Of a stretch of DNA of 64,000 bases, positions 1 through 11,086 are shown piece by piece; positions within the stretch are counted from its first letter, which is position 1; each line of letters begins with the position of its first letter. A program made the position numbers and the translations under genes. The stretch comes from an uncultured Acidobacteriota bacterium. Its GTDB lineage: Bacteria; Acidobacteriota; Terriglobia; Terriglobales; CAINCZ01. Location: the NCBI GenBank assembly GCA_903847195.1, contig CAINCZ010000157.1:53111-117110 (forward strand), given 5' to 3'. The notes below the pieces were generated by a model. The model ran no database searches. It saw only the letters and a program-made list of their open reading frames with translations, and was not told the origin of the DNA.

Positions 1-148
1 CCGCGAGGATGTAGGAATCAAAGCCGTCAAACACCAGGCCGAGATAACAGATTGTCATCAGCGCTGCGTGCCAGCGGCTCAGGGGCAGGGAATCAAGCCT
101 TTCGGCGAGGTTGGAAACCTTGGGCGTACTGATAGAAGCCGAGCTCAT
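1..148 (-). CDS. MFS transporter, N-terminal fragment (cut by window edge)
   Basis: The reverse strand opens with ATG at 148, preceded by a good GGAGG ribosome site, and reads off the left edge. The 49 visible residues contain RLDSLPLSRWH followed by a hydrophobic stretch with VFDGFDSYILA. This is the usual start of major facilitator transporters of the aromatic-acid and metabolite:H+ symporter type, where an acidic D..D motif lies in the first membrane helix. Family placement rests on this N-terminus only, and the substrate cannot be told. An aromatic acid would fit the aromatic-type enzymes further along the window, but they are 40 kb away. Confidence 0.7.
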   Translation of the reverse strand, partial: MSSASISTPKVSNLAERLDSLPLSRWHAALMTICYLGLVFDGFDSYILA

Positions 149-800
149 GCGATCCTCCACGATGGTGGTCGGTCATTGCGTTACGCGCTTTCCCGGATTC
201 GGCCTTTACGTCGATCAACTCTGAATTCCGCGGATGAACCCGCGTTACGGCTTACGGCTGGATAAAGCTAGTCTCATGGCGTTTTCAGCGCCTGTCGTGA
301 AGCGTTTTGCTATTTGGCAGCGGAGTATGTCGGGCGCACGGAAGGGAGTCAACGGGAATCAATGGCAGGCAAGCTACGGGGCGTCCCAAAAGGGGAGGTT
401 GGGCGGGATTTAGCGGGTGCGAATCACCCGTGGCGCTCCGGGCGCGGCAACTCGGGCCCTCTGGGCACAAAAAATGGGCGCTGGCCCGCCAGCCAGCGCC
501 TCCAGTTAGAGATGGGTATCATTCACGATGTCGACTCTAGTCGCAGTGGAAATGAATGTCAAATATAATTGCCATATGTCGTTTCTGATTTACATTCCGC
601 GTTCGCGGTGACCGATTGGCTGCCTTGCAGAAACAGGGCCGCCATTCGGCGGTTTTGTGATTGCAAAACGAGCCCTTGAGTACCGCGGCTGCGTCCCATT
701 GAAGTAGGCCAGGCAGTGGGCACGCACCGCACCTGCGGGGCCTCGGCAACGCACCACGGACCTCGATTCGGCCGCAAGCTGTTAGACTGTGCTGCCGGGA
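149..800. other. Intergenic region with no recognisable gene
   Basis: About 650 bases separate the divergent MFS and amidohydrolase genes. The short frames here have no family signature, no convincing ribosome site and unsuitable composition. The region should hold the promoters of both neighbours. The only structure I see is the hairpin at 477-500 and a weak 5-bp hairpin followed by four T at 639-656. Confidence 0.5.
471..500 (-). terminator. Possible intrinsic terminator read on the minus strand
   Basis: A perfect 9-bp inverted repeat (GGCGCTGGC at 477-485, GCCAGCGCC at 492-500) has a 6-base loop. On the minus strand it is followed by CA and then a run of T. That is terminator geometry, but no minus-strand gene clearly ends just before it, so the role is uncertain. 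Confidence 0.35.
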
Positions 801-1973
801 ATGAATACCGCGCAGCCAACTCGATCGGTCCGCCTCGTCACTTGCGGCTACTTCGACGGGGAGCGTCATCACCACGACGGGCCTTACGCAATCACGGTGC
901 ATGAGGGCCGCATCGCTGCCATTACGTCCGCACCCGGCGAGCCTGCCGATCACGACTTCATCCTGCCTGCGCTCGTTGACTGCCATGTGCACTGCTTTCT
1001 TGATGGCAGCCTTACCGATCACCTCGCGCGCAAGTGGCATCTCGACCGTGGCTTCGCCGGATTCCTCGCGACGGCTCGGGCGAACGTCCGGGCGGCGTGG
1101 CATTGTGGCATCTCACTGTTGCGCGATGGCGGCGATCCATACGGCGTTAACGATGATTTGCGCGAGGAACTCCGCCGGGATTCAGGCGCGCTCCAATGCG
1201 GTGTGAAGTTGCGCTCGCCCTCGTTCGCGCTGCATCGGCCCGGACGTTACGGCTCATTTCTGGCACGCCCCGTCGGCGATGACCGCGAACTCGCTCCGCT
1301 CGTGCGCTCGCTGGCCCTTGAAGCTGACGAGATCAAGGTGCTGCTGACCGGTCCCATCGACTTCCTTACGCAGGCCGTTACGGGACCGCCGCAGTTTGAT
1401 CTGGCTGCCTCCCGCACCATCGTTGCGGCTGCACGCGCCACCGGCAAGACTGCTTTTGCCCACGCCAATGGTCCGGGAGGCATCGCCATTGCCATCGAGG
1501 CTGGCTTTGCCTCCATTGAGCACGGCTACTTCATCGATGCCGCCTGCCTGCGCCGGATGGCGGAGTGCAACGTTGCCTGGACGCCGACGCTGTCGCCCGT
1601 CATCGCCCAGCGGGAGTTGGCCCGTGCGCGCGGCAACGAGCGGCTGTTGCGCTGTCTGAATGAGATACTGGCGCGCCATGCAGAGAGCATCGCGCGTGCG
1701 GCGCAGCTGGGCGTGCCGTTGTTGTGCGGCTCGGACGCCGGCAGTCCCGGTGTGCCGCATGGGGCCGGCCTGCTCGACGAGATAATCGCGATGATTGCCG
1801 CCGGAGTTCCCGTCGATGGCGTGCTGCGCGCCGCTACGACAACACCTCGCACCCGCTGGAACGAACCGCCCGCCTTGCTCGTTCCCGGTGCACAACTCCA
1901 CGCAGTTCGGTTCGACGGTTCTCCCTTCGCGGTGCCCGATACCGTGCGCTCTGCGCGTCGTCTCAGCCTTTAA
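801..1973 (+). CDS. Amidohydrolase-family metal-dependent hydrolase
   Basis: A 390-residue protein of the amidohydrolase superfamily (TIM-barrel hydrolases). The order of metal-site motifs is visible: DCHVH early (the HxH pair), a lysine in DEIKVLLTG, His in FAHANG, His in SIEHGYF, and the Asp in LLCGSDAGSPG. The C-terminal beta-sandwich is short and ends in HAVRFDGSPF. ATG at 801 is taken as the start; a GTG at 789 in the same frame is an alternative, and neither has a strong ribosome site. No signal peptide is seen, so it is probably cytoplasmic. It differs from the secreted amidohydrolase at 11-12.4 kb. The exact substrate is unknown. Confidence 0.8.
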   Translation: MNTAQPTRSVRLVTCGYFDGERHHHDGPYAITVHEGRIAAITSAPGEPADHDFILPALVDCHVHCFLDGSLTDHLARKWHLDRGFAGFLATARANVRAAWHCGISLLRDGGDPYGVNDDLREELRRDSGALQCGVKLRSPSFALHRPGRYGSFLARPVGDDRELAPLVRSLALEADEIKVLLTGPIDFLTQAVTGPPQFDLAASRTIVAAARATGKTAFAHANGPGGIAIAIEAGFASIEHGYFIDAACLRRMAECNVAWTPTLSPVIAQRELARARGNERLLRCLNEILARHAESIARAAQLGVPLLCGSDAGSPGVPHGAGLLDEIIAMIAAGVPVDGVLRAATTTPRTRWNEPPALLVPGAQLHAVRFDGSPFAVPDTVRSARRLSL

Positions 1974-2178
1974 CCCGGCTCCAGCCACGCGGAGATTGCG
2001 AATTGTCGCGCTTAGGACTTTGCGCCGGAACTTCCGTCGCCTCTTTCTTCAGGTGGAGGTCGCAAGCACGTGAAAGTAGCGCCCGCGCCGACATTCCTGC
2101 ATCGTGGCTTTCTGCTGGTGGCTGGACTTTCAGCGCGCGCTTGCCAGTCTGAACTAGAATCAGCAGAGGAGCGAAACC

Positions 2179-2601
2179 ATGGCGCGCAACATCAATCCTG
2201 CGAACTCAACGGGCGAGCCTGCCCCTAAGGCGCGCCCCAAAGCTTCGGAACCGACGTCGGCACCCCGCCCTCGCCGTACCCATTGGGTCTGGCCGCTCGG
2301 CGTCGCGCTGGCCGGCGTCGGCAGTGCTGCCGCTTTTCTGCTGCGCGGCTGCTGGCACACGAACATGAGCTGGCCCGTGAGCGTGGACGATGAGTTTTCC
2401 TACCAGGTCTGCACCGCTTGCGGCATCAAGCGTCTGTATGACCTTCAGGCCTTTCACGCCTACGGCCCTTTTGGCTACGATGTCCACGAGTTGGTAGCCC
2501 GTGAGCGTGCCGCCCGCATGCGTCGCCGCCGCCAGCACGAGGAAGTGCTGGCGCGCCAGAAGGCAGCCCGGGCCGCGAAGACTCCGAAGGAGAACGGGTA
2601 G
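2179..2601 (+). CDS. Hypothetical single-pass membrane protein
   Basis: 140 residues, with ATG preceded by GAGG in 'cagaggagcgaaacc'. The N-terminal 35 residues are Pro/Ala-rich and basic. One membrane segment (about residues 36-55, WVWPLGVALAGVGSAAAFLL) follows. The middle contains YQVCTACGIKRLYD, a single CxxC pair, and the tail is a highly charged Arg/Lys/Glu helix. The stop lies 9 bases before tilS, so the two are probably co-transcribed. I do not recognise a family. A long minus-strand frame overlapping this gene and tilS is a codon-bias shadow. Confidence 0.6.
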   Translation: MARNINPANSTGEPAPKARPKASEPTSAPRPRRTHWVWPLGVALAGVGSAAAFLLRGCWHTNMSWPVSVDDEFSYQVCTACGIKRLYDLQAFHAYGPFGYDVHELVARERAARMRRRRQHEEVLARQKAARAAKTPKENG

Positions 2602-2610
2602 CCCGCTCGC

Positions 2611-4110
2611 GTGACCGCGCCCGAAGCAGCTGTGCGCGACCAACTCACCGCCTTCTGCCGGCGGCATGAACTGCTGCGCGCGGGGGGTCGACTCGGGGTG
2701 GCGGTCTCCGGCGGCGCCGACTCGGTCGCCCTGCTGCGCCTGTTGCTTGAAGTGCGCGCGGAGCTCGGACTCGTGCTCTCGGTCGTTCACTTCGACCATC
2801 GCATCCGCGGCGAGGCTTCCGCTGCCGACGCTGAATTTGTCCGCGCGCTTGCCGCCGAGCACGGTCTGCCTTTTCATCTCGGCTCCGAAGACGTGCCCCG
2901 CCGCGCCCGCGAACTGCGCCTGAGCCTTGAGACTGCGGCCCGCCAGCTTCGCTATGACTATTTCCACGGCCTCATCTCGTCCGGCGAACTGACCAGGATC
3001 GCCACTGCGCACACGCTCGACGATCAGGCGGAAACCGTGCTCCAGCGCCTCATCCGCGGCGCGGGCACCCGCGGGCTGGCTGGCATCTACCCCCGGCTGC
3101 CCGAGCCGGAAGCGGGTGCATCGCAATCCTGCCCGCCGCAGATCATTCGTCCGCTGCTCGCCGTGCTGCGCAGCGAAGTTGAGCGATATCTGCGCTCCCT
3201 CGGCCAGCCCTGGCGCGAGGATGCCAGCAACCAGGATCTGCACCACTCCCGCAATCGCGTTCGTCACCGCCTGCTGCCGCTGCTCGAACAGGAGTTCAAT
3301 CCTTCGATCCGGAAGGTGCTGGCCGACACCGCCGAGATCGCCCGCGCTGAGGAATCCCACTGGCAGCAGCAACTGGCCGCCGCGCCCTCAATTCTGCTCA
3401 GCACCGACCGGGCTCCGGGTGTCATCGACCTCGATGGGCTTTTGGCCTTGCCGCTTGCCCTGCGCCGCCGCGCGCTCCGCCAGATGCTTGAGGGGTTGAC
3501 GCTGTCGGCCGATTCCGCAGCGGTCGAAGCGCTGCTGCACCTGGCCGAGTTGCCGAATGGTTCGCGCCTGGAATTGCCCGGCCAGTGGCTCGCCCGGCGC
3601 GCCTCGCACGAACTGGACTCCAGCGCCGCAGCCCCGGTCCGGCCCCGCGCCGAGTGGCTGGCCGCTGGCGGCCTTCGCATTCCCGTCCTGCTGCTTTCTC
3701 CAGGCGCTGCGGCCACCGATTCTGGTGATTTCCGCTACCCGCTTCCCATTCCCGGTTCGGTAATCATCCCCGAACTGAAGGTAACCTTTACGGCGACAGC
3801 TATCCCATTAACGGGTGATCCGGCAGCGTATAATCAGCGTGTGTTATCCGCCTGCCACCTTGGGACGGTCCTTGAGGTGCGCAACTGGCGCCCCGGTGAC
3901 CGGTTTCACCCCGGCTTATCTCAGTCTGTTCGCAAAGTGAAGGAACTGCTTCAGGCCAAACGCATTACCGGCCCGGAGCGGGCGGGCTGGCCGGTAGTAG
4001 TGAGCCCCTTGGGAGAGTTGCTCTGGATGCGCGGATTCCCGGTGCCGGTCGCCTTTGCCCCCACCGCCGATGCTGCCGAGGGCATCCTTGTCGAAGAAAA
4101 GGCTTTGTAG
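2611..4110 (+). CDS. tilS: tRNA(Ile)-lysidine synthase
   Basis: 499 residues. TilS attaches lysine to C34 of tRNA-Ile(CAU) using ATP, changing the codon read from AUG to AUA, and is essential in most bacteria. The N-type PP-loop ATPase motif SGGADS is at residues 33-38, followed by HFDHRIRGEAS and the TAHTLDDQAETVLQRLIRGAG block typical of the family. The TilS C-terminal domain is present (VRNWRPGDRFHPG and RKVKELLQAKRI). It starts with GTG at 2611, just after the upstream small membrane protein. TilS next to FtsH is a very common bacterial arrangement. The long open minus-strand frame across it is a shadow. Confidence 0.95.
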   Translation: MTAPEAAVRDQLTAFCRRHELLRAGGRLGVAVSGGADSVALLRLLLEVRAELGLVLSVVHFDHRIRGEASAADAEFVRALAAEHGLPFHLGSEDVPRRARELRLSLETAARQLRYDYFHGLISSGELTRIATAHTLDDQAETVLQRLIRGAGTRGLAGIYPRLPEPEAGASQSCPPQIIRPLLAVLRSEVERYLRSLGQPWREDASNQDLHHSRNRVRHRLLPLLEQEFNPSIRKVLADTAEIARAEESHWQQQLAAAPSILLSTDRAPGVIDLDGLLALPLALRRRALRQMLEGLTLSADSAAVEALLHLAELPNGSRLELPGQWLARRASHELDSSAAAPVRPRAEWLAAGGLRIPVLLLSPGAAATDSGDFRYPLPIPGSVIIPELKVTFTATAIPLTGDPAAYNQRVLSACHLGTVLEVRNWRPGDRFHPGLSQSVRKVKELLQAKRITGPERAGWPVVVSPLGELLWMRGFPVPVAFAPTADAAEGILVEEKAL

Positions 4111-4404
4111 CTGCCGGGCCGTGACGGCAGCAACTGTGAATCCTGCCGGCCCTCAACGGTGTCTATAAGAGTGGCTGTCATGGGATTGTACTTGTCTTGG
4201 TTTTGGCCGGTTTCCGCTGTTCGGTGGTGCGGCTTAAGCAGTTTTTCCGCTAGCCGTGGCGGGTTTCTCGGTTTGTCAAGGGGTTACAATTAGAGGACGT
4301 CGTCGGTTCGCTTCCGTTCCCGTTTTTCCAGCATTAGCAGGGAGCGAGAACCCGATGCCGTGGCTGGGCCGCGCCGCTGTGGCCTTGCGGTACAGGAGTC
4401 ATAG

Positions 4405-6315
<1,911 letters not shown>

Positions 6316-6335
6316 CTCAGTTTCACCTTCAGCCC

Positions 6336-6361
6336 GCAGGGCGGCCACTCGGCCGCCCTGC
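6336..6361 (+). terminator. Terminator-like hairpin after ftsH
   Basis: A perfect 11-bp stem (GCAGGGCGGCC / GGCCGCCCTGC) with a 4-base loop starts 20 bases after the ftsH stop. The following TTCATTTGCT is only moderately T-rich, so termination may be partial. Confidence 0.6.
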
Positions 6362-6441
6362 TTCATTTGCTCGTCAATCCACGGCGCCCCCCTGCTGCGC
6401 TTGCTCTCAACTCATCCTCGCCCCGCGCCGATAAGCCCGTT

Positions 6442-6585
6442 ATGGCGCGGATTCAGAAATTTCCGCCTCCGAAAGGTCTGTTCGAGGGACTGGCGCCCCC
6501 AGGTCCGCTCTCCCTCGCCTTTTGGTTGCTCCTTTGCCTCGCGCTGATCTGGATGGTCGGCTACTCCTCGGAACGGCCGCTGTAG
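6442..6585 (+). CDS. Small hypothetical membrane protein (47 aa)
   Basis: A short frame starting MARIQKFPPPKGLFE, followed by one hydrophobic segment (PLSLAFWLLLCLALIWMVGY) and a short tail. A basic N-terminus plus one clean membrane helix suggests a real small protein, but there is no clear ribosome site. It sits between ftsH and the Sua5 gene. No function can be assigned. Confidence 0.4.
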   Translation: MARIQKFPPPKGLFEGLAPPGPLSLAFWLLLCLALIWMVGYSSERPL

Positions 6586-6741
6586 CCGCTGCGGCGTCTC
6601 GCCGCCGTCTGTTCCGTTTTCCGCGATGGCTGGCCCGCTCCCCCTGCTGGCAGCGAATGTTGCTACAATCAATGCGGTTGTCTCCGCCGGTTGGCCGGCG
6701 GCCGGCACCCATATGCCGCTAAGTTCCTTCGGAAGGCAGAC

Positions 6742-7398
6742 TTGAGTCCCGAAATTGTTCGCATCAACCCAGAGAAACCGGAGCCGGCGATGGTCGCCTA
6801 CGTTGCCGAGCAGATCCGCAAGGGTGAAGTGCTGGCCATTCCCACCGACACCTTCTACGGACTCGCCGCCGACCCGCTGAATCTGCGTGCGGTCGATCGC
6901 GTCTACGAAATCAAGTCGCGCATGCGCCACAAGCCACTCTCACTGCTCATCGGTTCCGTCGAGCAGGCCGAGAGTATGGCGCGCGACCTGCTTCCCGAGT
7001 TCTATGCGCTGACCGAACGCTTCTGGCCGGGACCCCTGACGCTCATCGTGCACGCTGCCCCGGGCCTGCCTCTGCGCGTCACGGCCAACAGCGGCAACGT
7101 CGCCCTGCGCGTGCCCGCCGCCAATATCCCGCTGGCTGTCATACGGCAGGCGCAGTTGCCCATCACCGCCACCTCGGCCAACCTGAGCGGTTCCGCCGAG
7201 TGCACCACCGCGCAGGCCGTGCGCGAGCAACTGGGCGACCGCCTCAACTTCATCGTCGATGGCGGGACCTCGCCCCGCGAAGTTGCATCAACGATTGTCG
7301 ATCTCACGGTGGACGAAATCGGCCAGCCCTGCTGGCGTGTGCAGCGCGAAGGCGCCATACCCGCGCGCGAGATTGCAGCCCTGCTGGGAATGAAATGA
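6742..7398 (+). CDS. Threonylcarbamoyl-AMP synthase (Sua5/YrdC/YciO family)
   Basis: 218 residues, single YrdC domain. The family condenses threonine, bicarbonate and ATP to threonylcarbamoyl-AMP, used for t6A37 of ANN-decoding tRNAs. Typical blocks are present: IPTDTFYGLAADP, the basic KSRMRHKPLSLLIG, RFWPGPLTLIV and ITATSANLSG. The start is taken as TTG at 6742 because GGAAGG lies at 6731-6736; a longer frame upstream lacks such a site. The stop overlaps the next ATG by four bases (ATGA), so the two are translationally coupled. It could be a YciO-type paralogue; without a second copy in view TsaC function is most likely. Confidence 0.88.
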   Translation: MSPEIVRINPEKPEPAMVAYVAEQIRKGEVLAIPTDTFYGLAADPLNLRAVDRVYEIKSRMRHKPLSLLIGSVEQAESMARDLLPEFYALTERFWPGPLTLIVHAAPGLPLRVTANSGNVALRVPAANIPLAVIRQAQLPITATSANLSGSAECTTAQAVREQLGDRLNFIVDGGTSPREVASTIVDLTVDEIGQPCWRVQREGAIPAREIAALLGMK

Positions 7399-7997
7399 GC
7401 GCTTCCGGCCGGCGCCGTCTCGCCGGATCTCTACTCCTGCTCCTCGTGGGAGCAGTTTGTGTTTATCTGATCGCGATCGCCCTGCGCGTGCAGCGCACCG
7501 CTCTGGTGGACGAAGCCCGTCCCGCCGGCGCCATCATTGTCTTCGGGGCCGCCGAGTATGCCGGACGCCCCTCGCCCGTCTTCCGTGCCCGCCTCGATCA
7601 CGGCTACGCTCTGTTCCAGCGCGGCCTTGCCCCGCTGGTCATCACCACCGGAGGAGCTGCCAAGGATCCCGTGTACAGCGAAGGCCAGGTCGGACGCGAT
7701 TACCTCATCACCCGCGGCATCCCCGACCTGCACCTGATCGCCGAAACCCAGAGCAGCGACACCGCCGAGTCCGCCGAGCGCACGGCGCGCATCCTGCGCG
7801 CGAACGGCATCCACGACTGCCTTGCCGTCAGCGACGCCTACCACCTCTACCGCGTGCGCGACATGATGGCCGGGCAGGGCATTACCACCTACATCTCGCC
7901 CCGTCCCTCCTCCATCCCGCGCACCTGGAACCAGCGTGCGCTGGCCAGCTTGCGCGAAGCCTTCAGCTATCTCATCTGGAAACTCGGCCTGCCCTGA
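7395..7997 (+). CDS. YdcF/SanA-type DUF218 membrane-anchored protein
   Basis: 200 residues. An N-terminal membrane anchor (about residues 11-30) is followed by a DUF218 domain. Its landmarks are AIIVFGAAEYAGRPSPVF, ARLDHGYALFQRG, VITTGGAAKDP, the acidic SEGQVGRDYLITRGIP and SSDTAESAERTARIL. Family members include SanA, ElyC and YdcF, implicated in envelope integrity and lipid-linked intermediates; the biochemical reaction is unsettled. The start overlaps the Sua5 stop. Confidence 0.82.
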   Translation: MSASGRRRLAGSLLLLLVGAVCVYLIAIALRVQRTALVDEARPAGAIIVFGAAEYAGRPSPVFRARLDHGYALFQRGLAPLVITTGGAAKDPVYSEGQVGRDYLITRGIPDLHLIAETQSSDTAESAERTARILRANGIHDCLAVSDAYHLYRVRDMMAGQGITTYISPRPSSIPRTWNQRALASLREAFSYLIWKLGLP

Positions 7998-8100
7998 GCC
8001 GCCGCGCCAGCGCCAGTTGTTTCTGCTTTCCGTTCTCTTCGGCGTGAATCTCCGCCACTCAAATGCACATTTGCGCACGGCTGCCATGCAAAAGCTTGCC

Positions 8101-8129
8101 TTGACACCGCAAGGTGACCGCAGTATAAA
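8101..8129 (+). promoter_or_regulatory. Sigma-70-type promoter for the FMN dehydrogenase gene
   Basis: TTGACA at 8101-8106 and TATAAA at 8124-8129 are separated by exactly 17 bases, close to the housekeeping consensus. The expected start would be near 8136, about 30 bases before the ATG at 8166. Confidence 0.75.
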
Positions 8130-8165
8130 CACTCGATTTCCCAATTCCAACCCAGTGAGGACGTT

Positions 8166-9434
8166 ATGGATGCCAAGCTCTCGACCCCGGCAGCTGCGGC
8201 GGAGTGTGAACGGAACCGGCGCAAGTTCCTGAAGTTCCTTGCCGCCAGTCCTTGCTTTGCCCTGCTGGCCAATACCCGCTTTGCTTCTGCGGATACTGGC
8301 CCGGTCCCAATCCCGAATCAATATGGCTCCGGCATGATCAGCACGCCCAAGGATGCCCTGGAGGTAACGGACTTCTCCGAACCATGCCGCCACAATTCGC
8401 TTCCGGCGCACTGGGGATACCTCTCCAGCGGCACCGACGGCGATGCTACGCTGCGCGCCAACCGCAAGGGCTTCGACCACTATCAGCTCCGGCCCCGCCG
8501 TCTGCTGGGCACGGTTGCTGGCAAGGTCAGCACCGCTACCGAACTCTGGGGCACGACCTATGACAGTCCCCTGTTTCTGGCACCCATCGGCGGCCACAAG
8601 ACCTATCACCCTGAAGGTGAAATCGCCGTAGCCCGGGCGGCCAAGAACCGCAACGCCATGATGATGCTTTCGACGCCGACCACATGCTCGGTTGAAGATG
8701 TCGGCCAAGCGCTGGGCCGCGCTCCCTGGTATCAGATGTACGCTCCTTCGGGCTGGCCACAGACGGAGCAGATGGTGCGCCGGGTGGAGGCTGCCGGCTG
8801 TCCGGCTATCGCCGTCACGGTGGATAACATCAGCGGCCGCAATATGGTCACCTTCGATCGCGCCCGCCAGGCCGACCGCGGCAACTGCCTGCTCTGCCAC
8901 AAGTCGTTTTCGCGCAGCGAGTTGTATGCGCGACCGATGTTCAAGGGGCTCGACATGACCGGATTGGTTGCGCCCAATCCAGCCTTGGACTGGGCCTTCA
9001 TCGACCGCCTGCGCAAGGCCACCAAACTGAAGATCGCGATCAAGGGGCTGGATACGGCCGAGGATGCGAAGCTCTGCCTGGAGCACGGGGTTGACGGCAT
9101 CGTGGTCTCCAACCATGGTGGCCGTGCGACCGACACCGGCCGCGCCACCATCGACGCGCTCGGCGAGGTCCTTGCCGCAGTGAACGGGCGCATTCCGGTC
9201 TTCGTTGACAGCGGCTTCCGCCGCGGTAGCGACGTCTTCAAAGCACTGGCCATGGGAGCGAAAGCCGTCGGCATCGGGCGGCCTTACATCTGGGGACTCG
9301 GTTCGTTCGGTGAAGCCGGCGTGGACCGGGTGCTGGAAATTCTGCAGATGGAACTGAAGGTCGTCATGGCCGGTTGCGGCGCCGGGAGTATTAAGGACAT
9401 CGCCCCGGCGCACATCATGAAAGCGCACGCGTAA
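8166..9434 (+). CDS. FMN-dependent alpha-hydroxyacid dehydrogenase/oxidase
   Basis: 422 residues. This family oxidises alpha-hydroxyacids (lactate, glycolate, mandelate types) to ketoacids with FMN. Visible sites are the FMN-binding PIGGHKTYHPEGE, WYQMYAPSG, AVTVDN, the lysine in IAIKGL, the catalytic His/Arg block SNHGGRATD, and the phosphate-binding VFVDSGFRRGSDVFKALAMGAKAVGIGRPY. The first 55 residues contain NRRKFLKFLAASPCFALL, which resembles a Tat signal but has only an RRKFLK core, so export is possible but not certain. It is a single gene with its own promoter. Substrate unknown; lactate is the default guess. Confidence 0.88.
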   Translation: MDAKLSTPAAAAECERNRRKFLKFLAASPCFALLANTRFASADTGPVPIPNQYGSGMISTPKDALEVTDFSEPCRHNSLPAHWGYLSSGTDGDATLRANRKGFDHYQLRPRRLLGTVAGKVSTATELWGTTYDSPLFLAPIGGHKTYHPEGEIAVARAAKNRNAMMMLSTPTTCSVEDVGQALGRAPWYQMYAPSGWPQTEQMVRRVEAAGCPAIAVTVDNISGRNMVTFDRARQADRGNCLLCHKSFSRSELYARPMFKGLDMTGLVAPNPALDWAFIDRLRKATKLKIAIKGLDTAEDAKLCLEHGVDGIVVSNHGGRATDTGRATIDALGEVLAAVNGRIPVFVDSGFRRGSDVFKALAMGAKAVGIGRPYIWGLGSFGEAGVDRVLEILQMELKVVMAGCGAGSIKDIAPAHIMKAHA

Positions 9435-9586
9435 CCAGGTTGATTCGCTACCTCCCCGTTCCAGCTGACCCTGAGCCGGGACGGGGATCTTCCATTGTCA
9501 CGATAAGCCTCAGGTGGCAGCTGAAAGTCCTGTAAGTATGAATTGAGAAGTGAGCGCTCCGTCGGCGTCGGCGACCGTCGATTTGA

Positions 9587-10237
9587 TTAGGCTTGAGTTT
9601 CAAAGTTGGAAACTCGTTCCCACGCGCGCCTCAGTTCCGCAGTCGACGCGGACATATCGTGAGCCAGCGTCACCACCGAAATCACCGCGGCCCCCTTGGC
9701 GCCCGCTGCAATCACGCCTGCGAGATTTCCGTGATGAATGCCGCCGATGGCCACCACCGGCTTACGTACCGCCCGACAGATGCGCGCCAGTTCCGCTAGG
9801 CCGATTGGCAGGGAGGCATCGCCCTTGCTTCCGGTGGCAAACACCGGCCCGACCCCGAGATGGTCGGCGCCTGTCGCATCCATCGCCACGGCCTCTTCGT
9901 AAGTCGTGGCAGAGACGCCGAAGAGCATCCCTTCCGGGATCATCTTCCTGACTTCCTGCACATTGCCGTCGCTCTGCCCGATATGCAGGCCATCCGCGCC
10001 GATGGCAATTGCCACGGCGACGCGGTCGTTGACGATCAGCGGCACGCCTGCCGCGCGCGTGAGCGCCAGAATCCGGCGCGCCGTCGCCGTAAACTCGGCG
10101 TCGCTCATGGTCTTGTCGCGGAACTGTATGGCCGTAGCTCCGCCGCGCAGCGCCTCGGCCACCACCTGCTCGTGGCTGCGGCGCATCTCCGGCACCGCGG
10201 CCGTGATCACGTAAACGCGCGGGTCAAACGTACTCAT
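9587..10237 (-). CDS. thiE: Thiamine phosphate synthase
   Basis: 216 residues. ThiE joins the pyrimidine diphosphate and thiazole phosphate moieties to give thiamine phosphate. Motifs are the diphosphate-binding QFRDKTMS, VNDRVAVAIAIGADGLHIGQSD, GVSATTYEEA, GADHLGVGPVF and the phosphate loop VVAIGGIHHGN. The start ATG at 10237 overlaps the thiM stop by four bases, so it is coupled to thiM. A much longer in-frame upstream extension overlaps thiM and is rejected. No thiD or thiC is in view, suggesting salvage. Confidence 0.93.
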   Translation of the reverse strand: MSTFDPRVYVITAAVPEMRRSHEQVVAEALRGGATAIQFRDKTMSDAEFTATARRILALTRAAGVPLIVNDRVAVAIAIGADGLHIGQSDGNVQEVRKMIPEGMLFGVSATTYEEAVAMDATGADHLGVGPVFATGSKGDASLPIGLAELARICRAVRKPVVAIGGIHHGNLAGVIAAGAKGAAVISVVTLAHDMSASTAELRRAWERVSNFETQA

Positions 10238-11046
10238 CGCCGCTCGACCCTGACGCGCGCGCCCGTCCTGAGCGTCACTTCGTTTAACCCCGCCATGGCA
10301 TCGAACAGATGTGCTGGAAATGTCCCTGGCCCTTGCGCGCGCGTGGCCGCGATTTCGCCCGCCAGTCCGTAGGCAGCCAGCGCCGAGGCCGCCGCTAAGG
10401 CATAATCCGCTTCCACCGCGGCATACGATGCCACCACCGCAGTGGCCATGCAACCGGTGCCGGCGACCTTCCCCATCAGCGGATGCCCGTTGGCCACCGT
10501 GAACAGCCGCGCACCGTCGCTGACGGTATCGACCGCGCCTGTCACGGCTGCCACGCAGCCATGCTTGCGCGCAAACTGCGTAGCGACGCTTGTGGCATCT
10601 TCGGTCGCGCCAATCGACTCCACGCCGCTGATGGTAGCGTCAATGCCGGCCAGCAACGCTATTTCTGCCTGGTTGCCGCGCACGACGGCGATCTGCAACT
10701 CACCGAGCAAACGCCGCGCAGCTTCCGTCCGCATCCTGGTCGCGCCTGCGCCCACCGGATCGAGCACGACGGGAATCCGGTGCTGATTGGCCGCGCGGCC
10801 GGCGATGAGCATCGCCTCCACCAACTCGGTCCACATCGTGCCGATGTTCAACACCAGCGCCCCGGCGCAGGCCGCCATTTCGGCAGCCTCTTCCGGCGCG
10901 TGTGCCATTACCGGCAGCGCGCCCGCGCAGAGCGTGATGTTCGCCGTCGTGTTCATCACCACGAAGTTGGTGATCTGGTGAACCAGCGGCTTGCGGCTGC
11001 GCAGCCTGCTGGTGATATCCACTACCGCCTGCACTAAATCGGACAT
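10234..11046 (-). CDS. thiM: Hydroxyethylthiazole kinase
   Basis: 270 residues. ThiM phosphorylates the thiazole alcohol in thiamine salvage. Landmarks are PLVHQITNFVVMNTTANITLCAGALPVMAH near the N-terminus (shown here as the family's HxITN...N..L..GA.P.M pattern), LNIGTM, VLDPVGAGAT, RGNQAEI and the anion-hole/catalytic block GTGCMATAVVASY. It lies 40 bases downstream of the secreted amidohydrolase on the same strand and overlaps thiE. I looked for a TPP riboswitch in the short upstream gap and saw none. Confidence 0.94.
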   Translation of the reverse strand: MSDLVQAVVDITSRLRSRKPLVHQITNFVVMNTTANITLCAGALPVMAHAPEEAAEMAACAGALVLNIGTMWTELVEAMLIAGRAANQHRIPVVLDPVGAGATRMRTEAARRLLGELQIAVVRGNQAEIALLAGIDATISGVESIGATEDATSVATQFARKHGCVAAVTGAVDTVSDGARLFTVANGHPLMGKVAGTGCMATAVVASYAAVEADYALAAASALAAYGLAGEIAATRAQGPGTFPAHLFDAMAGLNEVTLRTGARVRVERR

Positions 11047-11086
11047 AGTCCCCGAATCGCTTTTCCTCGGTCTTCTAACTTGCTGC

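Noticed and set aside
2206..3372. A 388-codon minus-strand frame over tilS
   Set aside because: The plus strand carries the TilS PP-loop and conserved blocks; the minus product matches nothing.
7431..9428. A 665-codon minus-strand open frame
   Set aside because: Antisense to the YdcF-like and FMN dehydrogenase genes, both of which have clear family motifs and ribosome sites or a promoter.
11047..11086. TPP riboswitch before thiM
   Set aside because: The gap is only 40 bases and lacks the thi-box core; thiM probably follows the amidohydrolase transcript.
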